Of a DNA stretch of 16,172 bases, positions 1-6,336 are shown piece after piece. Positions within the stretch are counted from its first letter, which is position 1. Each line of letters opens with the position of its first letter. The stretch is from Auxenochlorella pyrenoidosa (Eukaryota > Chlorophyta > Trebouxiophyceae > Chlorellales > Chlorellaceae): assembly GCA_001430745.1 (NCBI GenBank), contig KQ481983.1, forward strand, positions 2,197,012 through 2,213,183. The letters run 5' to 3'. The notes below the pieces were generated by a model, which was given only the letters and a program-made list of their open reading frames with translations, searched no databases and was not told where the DNA came from. Made by a program: the position numbers and the translations under genes.

Positions 1-7
1 CGCTTGA
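1..7 (+). CDS. Last codons of an upstream replication-dependent histone gene (partial, possibly H3)
   Basis: Only the tail is inside the window. Of the three forward frames, only the one reading GCT TGA (Ala-stop, positions 2-7) stops before the histone hairpin at 68-85. The other two stay open through it. The first base, C, would be the third base of the preceding codon, which fits CGC (Arg) and so the usual H3 ending Arg-Ala-stop. H2A, H2B and some H1 proteins also end in Ala, so the type is inference. The gap from stop to hairpin is about 60 nt, close to the 49-50 nt seen for H2A and H2B in this window. Confidence 0.4.
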
Positions 8-67
8 GCGGCCACTCGCCCTCATTGCCCTCAGGCACTGCCACCGCCCCTCACCACAGAAAACCAC

Positions 68-85
68 TGGTGTTATTCAACACCA
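68..85 (+). promoter_or_regulatory. Histone mRNA 3' stem-loop of the upstream histone gene
   Basis: GGTGTT-ATTC-AACACC at 69-84 forms a six-base-pair stem with a four-base loop, plus an outer T-A pair at 68/85. The 16-nt core is identical to the hairpins downstream of H2B and H2A in this window. Such hairpins mark the 3' end of replication-dependent histone mRNAs and are bound by the stem-loop binding protein (established for animals and volvocine algae). This is the main evidence that a histone gene lies just left of the window. Confidence 0.85.
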
Positions 86-90
86 CCCCT

Positions 91-858
91 TCACCGGAGT
101 CGCCTGCTGCTGCTGCTGGGTTGCTTGAGTGATGCTTTAGGCTGAATTAATGCTGCGGGGCCTGGGTGGCTCTTGGCTGGTCTGCAGGGGTTGATGGCCA
201 GGGAGTCATTCAAGCTCCGCGCTGGCTCTTTGCTGTTGAGCAGCCTGCATGCGTTGGGAGCCAGCCTTTGGGGAGTGAGGCTTGTACGCCAGCAGGTAGC
301 AGAGTCGAATGCCCTTGCAGGCTGCTGCTGGTTGCCACCGATGGTGTCGCTTGCGCTGCGATTGCATCCACATGGGCATGGACGTGCCTGCTCTTCTGTG
401 CTGAGTTGCACACCGCCCCACGCCAGGTGTACTGCAGCCTTCCAGAAATGGCTGGCTGGCTTGTGCCAAGGCCTGCCACCCACCCGCTCACCTACACACA
501 ACATTGCGCAGCTGGGTGGCGGCTCCAGAGCACACCAGAATGCACTCCTGCCCGCACTGGTCCGGTGCAGCATCCTCTTGAGCGGTACACCCACAGTCGA
601 GGGCAGCCGGCAGTGCAAGCCCATGTTTTGGATAAGCCTTGTCCTATTTGCTGTTTCTCTGGCTTCTCTGAAGCCACTCCTTTAACTTGAACCGAAGTGA
701 GTGTTGAGGCGAAGAAAGGTAGGCCGTTCATTTGCTCAGTCAGGAGTGGCGGGAATATGGTGCCGCCAGCGAGGCGGCAGCATCTGCTTCCAACCCCCCA
801 CCCCGCCCACCCCGTCGCCTTGCTTGACCGATCGCTGTCGTTCATCCCACAAATCATC
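91..858. other. Intergenic region, no supported gene
   Basis: Between the histone hairpin and the ATG at 859 I find no coding exon that can be supported. Overlapping open frames exist on both strands, but none shows a recognisable domain or convincing splice structure. The last 100-150 bases before 859 are pyrimidine-rich and are probably the promoter and 5' leader of the next gene. A short perfect hairpin (GGCTTC-TCT-GAAGCC, 661-675) is present, with no known role. Confidence 0.5.
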
Positions 859-1671
859 ATGGGCTTTGAGATCAGCGATGACACGCTGCTCCGCGTGAGC
901 GGAGTGGGAGCCGTGGCCTACTGCGCCTTTGCGATGGCTGCGCCCCGGGAGTTCACCAACACCTTCATGACCGCGGTGGGTGGAGCGCCGCGATGCGTGT
1001 CGGAGGGCTGGGATGTGCTGCTGCCGCCGCGGTGCCACCGCCAAGCCGACGCCTTTCGCTCGTGACCTCTCATTGTCATGGATCCCTCCCCGGCCTTGAT
1101 TAAACCCTGCAGAAGGCCGGGCACTCTGACGCTGCTTGGCGCTACATGTGTGAGTGCCTTTGCAACATGGGGAGCGCAATCTCCACCTTGACGTGCCTCT
1201 CCCATGTACCTCTGCTGTTTGCCTGCCTTCACCACCAAAGCAGCACTTCTAATTTGCCTCCCTTCTTACACATTGACCCACCCGGCCGCAGCCATTTGCG
1301 GAGCCACCTTCGGCGGCCAGCACCTGGTTCTGTCAGCCAAGGACGGCCACAAGGTGGGCGCGCTGCAGGCGCCATGCCGTGGTACAGCAAAACAACGGCC
1401 TGCTGGCACGAGCACACGCGCTGAGGAGCAGAGTGTGAGCGCCGGCCCTGCCCACCCAGGGCTGTGCCACCGCATCATGGCCCCCCTGCAGGACACCAAG
1501 AAGGATGTGCTCAAGGTGGCAGGCGCCGGCTGGCTGGCCCTGGGCGCACACAACGCCTACAATGCGCACGCCGGGCTGCAGCCAAAGGAGATTGCCATCG
1601 CCAACGCTGTTGGGCAGAGCGTGCTGGGCGCGCTCTGCCTTTGGAAGGGCTTTGGCTGCGATGAGAAGTGA
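859..1671 (+). CDS. Small predicted four-helix membrane protein, unknown function (4 exons, 131 aa)
   Basis: I reconstruct exons 859-975, 1113-1149, 1292-1353 and 1492-1671. Introns are 976-1112, 1150-1291 and 1354-1491, with donors GTGGGT, GTGAGT and GTGGGC and CAG acceptors. Phases match at every junction and give 131 residues starting MGFEISDDTLLRV and ending GFGCDEK. Four hydrophobic stretches are visible: residues ~10-29, ~50-70, ~80-99 and ~110-126. The last three are each flanked by charged residues, which suggests a small polytopic membrane protein. I do not recognise the family, and no catalytic motif or clear signal or transit peptide is visible. The start is the first ATG of the frame that gives the first hydrophobic segment. 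The exon structure is well supported by phase and by uniform hydrophobic character; the function is unknown. Confidence 0.75.
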
Positions 1672-2184
1672 GCCCTAGTCAGCTGGTGGGACGGGCAGCC
1701 CCCTGCTGGAATCACCTAGAGAACTGCAGTCGGCCAAGTGGCGGCCCTTTTCCCCCCCAGGTGCCAGGGAAGTACGCCCTTCAATTGTGCTGAGTGCATC
1801 CCCCATCATGCCGCTTGCCCTGAATTGTGCTGCTGTTCACCTGCTCATTCAGCCGGCCATTGCGTAATGGGTAGGCATCCTTTTGAGTTCTGTCAACAGC
1901 GCCACCTCCTACACTGGCCTCCCTTGGGCACGCTGAGACCGCACACTACCCCAGAACACCCCAGAGCCACAGGCCCGGCGACGCCGGCCATTGCACCAGA
2001 GCCTGCAGCCTTCCAGGTTCAAGCCTGTCCCTGTGCCCATCTCCATCACCCTACAGCGCCCTGCTTCTGTGAGCAGGCAGGCACCTGCTGTGTCCAGCGC
2101 ACTTCTGCGAGTGGGTTACATCCAGGCGGCGGTGTGGTGCCTAGGCTGCTGCGGCTGCGGCCACGTGCTGCTGCGGGGTCACGC
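1672..2184. other. Non-coding region, 3' flank of the membrane-protein gene
   Basis: No gene is supported here. A 245-codon frame crosses from 1738 to 2475 on the + strand, but it is rich in Cys, His and Pro with no domain and looks like GC-driven noise. I see no TGTAA on the + strand soon after the stop at 1671, so the polyadenylation site of the upstream gene is unclear. A TGTAA lies on the - strand at 2120-2116 and is listed separately. Confidence 0.45.
2116..2120 (-). promoter_or_regulatory. TGTAA polyadenylation signal on the minus strand
   Basis: TTACA on the + strand reads TGTAA on the - strand, the usual green-algal polyadenylation signal. It lies about 65 nt downstream of the candidate - strand stop codon at 2185-2187, a normal distance. 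A five-base motif occurs often by chance, so this is supporting evidence only. Confidence 0.35.
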
Positions 2185-2222
2185 TCACAGCACGCCCTCC
2201 TTGAGGATATCGTAGGGGATGG
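2185..2222 (-). CDS. Possible terminal exon of an unidentified minus-strand gene
   Basis: On the - strand a pyrimidine-rich tract ending CCCCCGCGCAG looks like a 3' splice site. After it, a 38-nt exon reads (split codon)-IPYDILKEGVL-stop. A TGTAA follows 65 nt later. The peptide is well-behaved, unlike the low-complexity frames around it. I could not find a convincing upstream exon: the best donor (CCC then GTGAGC near 2472) would restore phase, but its frame hits stops nearby. The gene is unrecognised, and this may be a chance signal. Confidence 0.28.
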
Positions 2223-2486
2223 CTGCGCGGGGGAGGAGAGCGACAGCAGGTTGGGTCAGTGTGCGCGCCCAGCCAGGGACCTGCCTGCGCCTCGCCGGTG
2301 CGACATGGCAGGCTGTGTGCAGGGGGCCACTGCCGGGGGCCGACGCATCAGCAGGCAGGGATGGGGGGCGGCAGCACTCGGCCAGATCGGCAGCCGAGGC
2401 GGCAGCCTGCATGCGGCACGCCCCAGGGGCAGGTGGCAAGCAGCAGCGACGGCGGGCGGGCGTGCTCACGGGTGATGGTCAGGCGG

Positions 2487-2520
2487 TGGTGAGGCGGGTA
2501 TCAGTATCACCGCCTCACCA
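2487..2520. repeat. Perfect 11-bp inverted repeat with a 12-nt spacer
   Basis: TGGTGAGGCGG (2487-2497) is the exact reverse complement of CCGCCTCACCA (2510-2520), with a 12-nt loop rich in TATC. It could form a cruciform or a strong RNA hairpin on either strand. It lies in the unresolved region between the possible - strand exon and the transporter relic. No target-site duplication or transposase is visible, so I do not call it a mobile element. Confidence 0.6.
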
Positions 2521-2602
2521 TGTGGCAGCCTGTTTCTCCCAGCCAGCGTCCCCTGCCGCCTGCCCTCCACTTGTGACGCTCGCGCCCAGCCTCGCCCTCT
2601 AG

Positions 2603-2683
2603 TGTACGGCACCAACAAGTGGGACGCTGGGCCTGGTGGGCGTGCCCGCCGTCATCCTGCTGCTGGGCGGCCTGCTGCTGCCG
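2603..2683 (+). pseudogene. Relic of a sugar (hexose/H+ symporter-type) transporter exon
   Basis: After an acceptor-like CCCTCTAG, the sequence reads YGTNKW. One reading frame over it gives TLGLVGVPAVILLLGGLLLP. In plant STP and Chlorella HUP-type monosaccharide/H+ symporters (major facilitator superfamily) these two peptides belong to one stretch: a YGT segment, a GWGWR-like loop, then the helix that ends LLLPE-TPNS. Here the loop is largely missing, the two halves are in different frames, and the TPNS-type continuation is absent. The fragment is about 80 bases, with no other transporter exons nearby. Family assignment is from memory of the motif and is moderate; the broken frame is seen directly. 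Confidence 0.42.
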
Positions 2684-2689
2684 GGTGGG

Positions 2690-2822
2690 CAGGCAGGGGC
2701 AGGGGCCAGCCTGCTGGTGTTGCCGTTACAACGCACCCGCAGGCTGCTGCCAAGCCTGCATCCAACCCAGGTGCTTGCAGCCAATCAAATCGAGAGCACC
2801 GGCTCTGCGAGATGGACCAGTA
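2690..2822 (+). repeat. Diverged duplicate (copy A) of the unit at 3172-3310
   Basis: This stretch aligns over its length with 3172-3310. Shared anchors in the same order are a GGCAG-rich lead, CTGCTGGTG, CAACGCACC/CAGCGCACC, GCCAAGCCT, CATCCAAC, GCTTGCAGCCAAT, GAGCACCGGCTCTGC/GAGCACAGGCTCTGC. Copy A carries short deletions that shift the frame against copy B. It starts almost directly after the transporter relic. Confidence 0.6.
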
Positions 2823-3028
2823 TCGGCCGAGGCAGCTCGTCTCCCGGTGCCCGCTGTGCCCCCAGCGGCTAGCAGCGCAGGCTGTCCTTAATCCTTCTCT
2901 GGCTCTCCTGCTTCCTGATCGTTGTCACTGATGCAACCCTGCAAGGCGCGCTTGGAATGGATGTTCGGCACTTGACGTGAACTTGCACCCCACCTTCCCA
3001 TCAACCCTGCCCTGCACCAATCTTCCAG

Positions 3029-3709
3029 TGAGTGCCTACGAGGCTAGACAGGGTGCCCTGCTGCTCAAGATGCTGCAGGAGCAGGCAGGCCTGCTGGACG
3101 CAGTGCAGGCAGCCTTCCGCCACAGCGCAGTGTACACCGACCCTGATGCCGTTAAAGCAGAGGAGGCGCAGCGGCGGCAGCGGCAGCGGCCAGCCAACTT
3201 GCTGGTGCTGCCGCTGCAGCGCACCTCTAAGGCCGCAGCCAAGCCTTCATCCAACATGGGGACAGCGCTTGCAGCCAATGTCCACGGAGCACAGGCTCTG
3301 CAGGGCAGGCAGCAGCAGCATCTGCCAGGCATGGATGCCGAAGGCAGCTGGGTGTGGCCGCCAGACAAGTCTGCTGATACCGGCAGCAAGCAGCTGCAGC
3401 GGTCGCAACAGCGCCGCACCGGCATCGCCAGTGGCGGCAGCGATGCTCTGCGTGGGCGCAAGCCGGCATCTGGCAAGGAGCAGCAGCAGCAGCAACGCAA
3501 CAGAAGCAAAGGCGGCGCACACGTCTCAGGCAGTGGCCCCTGGCTCATCAGCCAGCTGCATCCAGTCAGGCGGTGCTGCCTCCAGGCTCGGGCCTAAAGT
3601 CCGTGTTCCGCATCCCAAAGATCAAGCGGCCAGTTCAGGACGCCTCCGCACAGGGCTGCAGCGCGGCAGGCACGCCTGCCAAGAAGAGCCGCATCATGTG
3701 AATGCATCA
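3029..3709 (+). pseudogene. Unrecognised gene or relic: coiled/Gln-rich protein with basic C-terminus, frames disagree
   Basis: After an acceptor-like CTTCCAG at 3022-3028, one frame reads SAYEARQGALLLKMLQEQAG and continues through a charged, coiled-coil-like region (EEAQRRQRQRP), the LLVLPLQRT segment shared with copy A, and a Gln/Arg-rich stretch, stopping at 3597. A different frame carries a convincing ending, LKSVFRIPKIKRPVQ ... GTPAKKSRIM, stopping at 3709, with two basic clusters like a bipartite nuclear localisation signal. The middle frame (AHTSQAVAPGSSAS) also looks protein-like. Moving through all three frames means either unplaced introns or frameshift decay. No donor/acceptor pair I tried restores phase convincingly. 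No domain is recognised and the 5' end is unknown. The nearby degenerate copy favours decay, but a real multi-exon gene is possible. Confidence 0.35.
3172..3310 (+). repeat. Diverged duplicate (copy B) of the unit at 2690-2822
   Basis: This is the better-preserved copy. It lies in frame within the ORF that includes LLVLPLQRT and AKPSSNMG. Copy A, about 480 bp upstream, has matching blocks with indels. I estimate roughly three-quarters identity by eye; the exact value needs an alignment. Confidence 0.6.
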
Positions 3710-4098
3710 ACTTTGGCGGTCTTGCCTGAGGAGCTCCTGTGCTGCAAACCAAAAGCAAGGAATCCAACAGCCAGAGACAAACCAGCGGCTTGGAGAGTGT
3801 CAACGCAAGCTGCGGCACATTAAGGCACCCTCGGCTCTGCCCGCCTTTCTTTCCCGGCCCAGCGCCACCATAGCGCCTGCGCCCTAAGAGCTAAGCAGCC
3901 GGTACTGCAATCTGGATAGAGGCAGTTCTCTGCCTTTCCGTGTCTGCCGCTGGCTTCCCACTCACTAGCTTCCTGGCTGAGCTGCCTGCCATTGCCCAAC
4001 TCCCATAATGCAACGCTTCCCCAGGCACTGCACTGCCAGGTCGCACGGACAGGTCAATGGCAGGCATGCAGGCAGGCGTGTCATTCCCAGCAGGAGGT
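3710..4098. other. Convergent intergenic region
   Basis: The region lies between the + strand ORF ending at 3709 and the - strand H2B 3' hairpin. No coding exon, RNA gene or repeat is supported. The part near 4098 is the 3' flank of H2B. Confidence 0.5.
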
Positions 4099-4115
4099 GG
4101 TGTTGAATAACACCA
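4098..4115 (-). promoter_or_regulatory. Histone H2B mRNA 3' stem-loop
   Basis: Read on the - strand this is GGTGTT-ATTC-AACACC (core 4114-4099) with an outer T-A pair. It starts 50 nt after the H2B stop codon. The bases just upstream (CCAACAAACCAAC) are shared with the H2A 3' flank, so the conserved block is longer than the hairpin itself. Confidence 0.9.
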
Positions 4116-4164
4116 GTTGGTTTGTTGGGTTGTGTGGTGGAGACGCCAGGCGCCCGCCCAGTGT

Positions 4165-4542
4165 TCAGGCCGAGGTGAACTTGGTGACGGCCTTGGTGCC
4201 CTCGGACACGGCGTGCTTGGCCAGCTCGCCGGGCAGGACGAGGCGCACGGCGGTCTGGATCTCGCGCGAGGTCAGGGTGGGCTTCTTGTTGACACGGGAC
4301 AGCTGGGCGGCGGCCGAGGCGATCTTCTCAAACTGGTCCACGATGAAGGAGTTGAGGATGGCCATGGACTTGGAGGAGATGCCGGTGTCGGGGTGCACCT
4401 GCTTGAGCACCTTGAAGATGTAAAGCTTGTACGACTCGGTGCCCTTGGCCTTCTTGCCCTTCTTGCCGGCCTTGCCGCCCTCCTTGGCGGGCTTGGCGGC
4501 CTTCTTGGCGGGGGCGGCCTTCTTGCCGGAGGTGGGGGCCAT
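4165..4542 (-). CDS. H2B: Histone H2B (intronless, 125 aa)
   Basis: Core histone that dimerises with H2A in the nucleosome. The lysine-rich N-terminal tail (residues ~1-34, repeated AKK/KGK) is followed by the histone fold. Diagnostic segments are [40 protein letters not shown] and [20 protein letters not shown]. The final VTKFTS is the plant form (animals usually have VTKYTS). The Lys at 121 corresponds to the conserved C-terminal ubiquitination site (human K120). Length is normal. I start at the ATG at 4542-4540, because the longer upstream frame is low-complexity promoter DNA. The gene is divergent from H2A, shares its promoter, and ends in a histone hairpin instead of a TGTAA signal, so S-phase expression of a non-polyadenylated mRNA is inferred. 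Confidence 0.97.
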   Translation of the reverse strand: MAPTSGKKAAPAKKAAKPAKEGGKAGKKGKKAKGTESYKLYIFKVLKQVHPDTGISSKSMAILNSFIVDQFEKIASAAAQLSRVNKKPTLTSREIQTAVRLVLPGELAKHAVSEGTKAVTKFTSA

Positions 4543-4612
4543 GGTTGCTGGTTGTTGTGAGGTGGGTGGGAGTTGGGCAAAGGTGAGGAGTGGTGGGGCA
4601 AGGGGAGAGCAG

Positions 4613-4625
4613 CCCCCTCTTGTAG
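4613..4625 (-). promoter_or_regulatory. TATA-like element of H2B
   Basis: The - strand reads CTACAAGAGGGGG about 80 nt before the H2B ATG. It resembles the element on the H2A side at mirrored distance. No transcription start data are available. Confidence 0.35.
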
Positions 4626-4787
4626 GCCCCTGCCTGTCGCTGCCTGCTGCCCTTCTGATCACCCAGCCATCGCCCGGGGCTGCGGGGGTCCCGGATGGCA
4701 TGGCGCGCCCGCCCATCCGGGTGCCGCCCATCCCAGCCCCCTGGCTGGCGGCAGCTGTCTGCCCCTGTTCAGGTCCCTCCCTGGCCA

Positions 4788-4800
4788 TTACAAAAGCGGG
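4788..4800 (+). promoter_or_regulatory. TATA-like element of H2A
   Basis: TTACAAAAGCGGG lies about 90 nt upstream of the H2A ATG. It is the only clearly AT-rich stretch in the right half of the intergenic region. Confidence 0.4.
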
Positions 4801-4886
4801 CAGGTGTGCCCCATTGCCTCACTCCACCCTTCGACCACCCTCTCAAAGGCCCCTTCACCCTTCACCTCAACACCCCAAACACAACC

Positions 4887-5270
4887 ATGTCTGGCCGTGG
4901 CAAGGGCAAGACCGCCGGCAAGAAGGCCGTGTCCAAGTCCTCCAAGGCGGGGCTGCAGTTCCCCGTGGGCCGCATCGCCCGCTACCTGAAGAAGGGGCGG
5001 TACGCCGAGCGCATCGGCGCGGGCGCCCCCGTCTACCTGGCCGCGGTGCTCGAGTACCTGGCGGCCGAGGTGCTGGAGCTGGCGGGCAACGCTGCGCGCG
5101 ACAACAAGAAGACGCGCATCATCCCGCGCCACATCCAGCTGGCGGTGCGCAACGACGAGGAGCTGTCCAAGCTGCTGGCGGGCGTGACCATCGCCGAGGG
5201 CGGCGTGCTGCCCAACATCCACTCTGTGCTGCTGCCCAAGAAGACCGGCAAGAAGGCCGAGGCCGCCTAA
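4887..5270 (+). CDS. H2A: Histone H2A (intronless, 127 aa)
   Basis: Core histone paired with H2B. It begins [20 protein letters not shown], followed by the signature [10 protein letters not shown] and the fold: [40 protein letters not shown] and [20 protein letters not shown]. The acidic-patch residues (E in [11 protein letters not shown] and NDEE) are all present. It ends [10 protein letters not shown] with no SQ(E/D) phosphorylation motif, so it is canonical H2A and not H2A.X, and it lacks the longer loop changes of H2A.Z. A longer upstream open frame runs through the promoter and is rejected; the ATG context ACAACCATGTC and protein alignment fix the start. The gene is divergent from H2B, with its 3' hairpin 49 nt after the stop. 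Confidence 0.97.
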   Translation: MSGRGKGKTAGKKAVSKSSKAGLQFPVGRIARYLKKGRYAERIGAGAPVYLAAVLEYLAAEVLELAGNAARDNKKTRIIPRHIQLAVRNDEELSKLLAGVTIAEGGVLPNIHSVLLPKKTGKKAEAA

Positions 5271-5319
5271 GCTCCAAAGCAGGCCTGCCCCTCTCCACCT
5301 CTTCCCCAACAAACCAACA

Positions 5320-5335
5320 GGTGTTATTCAACACC
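5320..5335 (+). promoter_or_regulatory. Histone H2A mRNA 3' stem-loop
   Basis: GGTGTT-ATTC-AACACC, identical to the other two hairpins here. It is preceded by CCAACAAACCAAC, as for H2B, and followed by ACCTCTCACTGGAAAC. The related ACCCCTTCACCGGAGTC follows the first hairpin, suggesting a conserved downstream cleavage element. Confidence 0.9.
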
Positions 5336-5336
5336 A

Positions 5337-6336
5337 CCTCTCACTGGAAACAAGCGCCTGCCCCTGCCCTGCTGCCATGTCTCTGCATGCCCAACCCTTT
5401 GCTGCTGATTTGCCGGTGGTGGTGCGTCAGGCGGGGGGCAGGGGAACTTCAGGCAATGAGGGGAGGGCAGGAAGAGAAGCAAGGGAGGCAGGCCACGACG
5501 GTGAGGTGCTGTCGCTGTCAGGTCACAGTCAAGCCCCTTGGCGCAGGGGGAAGGAGGGAGTCGAGGCTGGCTGCCAGGGGGGCCGCTCGGCTCCAGTTGA
5601 CGTGCGTGTGAGTCCAGCCCTCACGCGGCGTGAGTGGCTCGGCGGCAGCGGCAGGGGAGCAGGGAGACTGCATGTGTGGCAAGCGATGCTGAGCGCCCGT
5701 GCCCGACTGTCCTCGCTGCTGGCTGTGCGGTGCACGTTTTCCGTGCTGTGTGCCCTGCTCACCGCTTAGCACATCTTCTTTTGCAACATGCACCACTTGC
5801 ATTCTCCCCTGCCGCCCGCGCACCAGATTCTTCCGCGTTGCTGTCACCAAGCTTGAGCCAAGCAGCTGCGCAGTTCAGGGCGGGTATGAGAGAAGGTGCT
5901 TGCTCATTGGCAGTTGATACGTTATACCCTCAGCCCTCTGGCATCCCAGCAGGTGCATACCAGCGGTGTTTGCGGTCAAACCCTGCTGTCTGTCCACACT
6001 GCAGCCGGCATGCCAGAGGGCAACATGCTGGCACTGTGGCCGTGTCGAGTCGCTGACCGACTCAGCAGGGCATTCTATAGCCCCGTTGCAACATGCAATA
6101 CATACGGATTCTTAGCCAGAGTCTGACAGAGCAACAGATGGCATGCAGGCCGTGCTTGTTGCTGTGTGATACGCCAGATGACCCAGAGATGACCAGAAGT
6201 GGCCACGCTGCCCGCTGGGGGCGGCGCTGCTGGCAAATGGCAAAGGGGGGCCTGGCGCGGGTGCCATGCTGCTCAGTCATCAACCATTTCATCCTCCGCC
6301 ATCCAAACGCCCTACTTTGCTCTGGACACGACCAGA
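5337..6336. other. Kilobase-long region without a supported gene
   Basis: Between the H2A hairpin and the RING-CH gene I find no exon with a recognisable product, on either strand. Several 75-140-codon frames exist but have no domain and no consistent splice signals. The right part (about 6100-6336) is probably the promoter and leader of the RING-CH gene. The decamer TTGCAACATG occurs at about 5781 and 6085, and once more at about 1160. A short unrecognised gene or non-coding RNA cannot be excluded. Confidence 0.45.

Larger units (their letters stand above)
4543..4886. promoter_or_regulatory. Shared bidirectional H2B/H2A promoter
   Basis: These 344 bp separate the two divergent histone start codons. 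Near-matching AT-rich elements face each gene: TTACAAAAGCGGG at 4788-4800 (+), about 90 nt upstream of the H2A ATG, and CTACAAGAGGGGG at 4625-4613 (-), about 80 nt upstream of the H2B ATG. They fit a common pattern, YTACAARAGSGGG, and sit where a TATA-type core element would be expected. A leader of about 60 nt before each ATG would follow. No classical TATAAA is seen. Coordinated S-phase control of both genes is inferred from the arrangement. Confidence 0.75.

Noticed and set aside
661..675. GGCTTC-TCT-GAAGCC hairpin as a terminator
   Set aside because: Six base pairs with no supporting context. Bacterial-type terminators do not apply to this nuclear DNA.
1738..2475. 245-codon + strand ORF
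   Set aside because: Cys/His/Pro-rich low-complexity composition, no domain, no splice structure, and in the 3' flank of a finished gene.
3480..3496. CAG trinucleotide run as a microsatellite of note
   Set aside because: Only four or five units. Short CAG/CTG runs are common in this window (for example the poly-Q near 14200).
4543..4788. N-terminal extension of H2B to about 207 residues
   Set aside because: The extension is promoter sequence with no similarity to H2B. The internal ATG gives exactly the standard protein.
4427..5611. A 394-codon + strand frame across the histone region
   Set aside because: It is antisense to H2B and out of frame with H2A, with no domain. A shadow of the GC-rich histone genes.
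1157..6098. TTGCAACATG occurring three times (about 1160, 5781, 6085)
   Set aside because: Ten bases, differing flanks and different contexts (an intron and an intergenic region). Not enough to call a repeat or a site.
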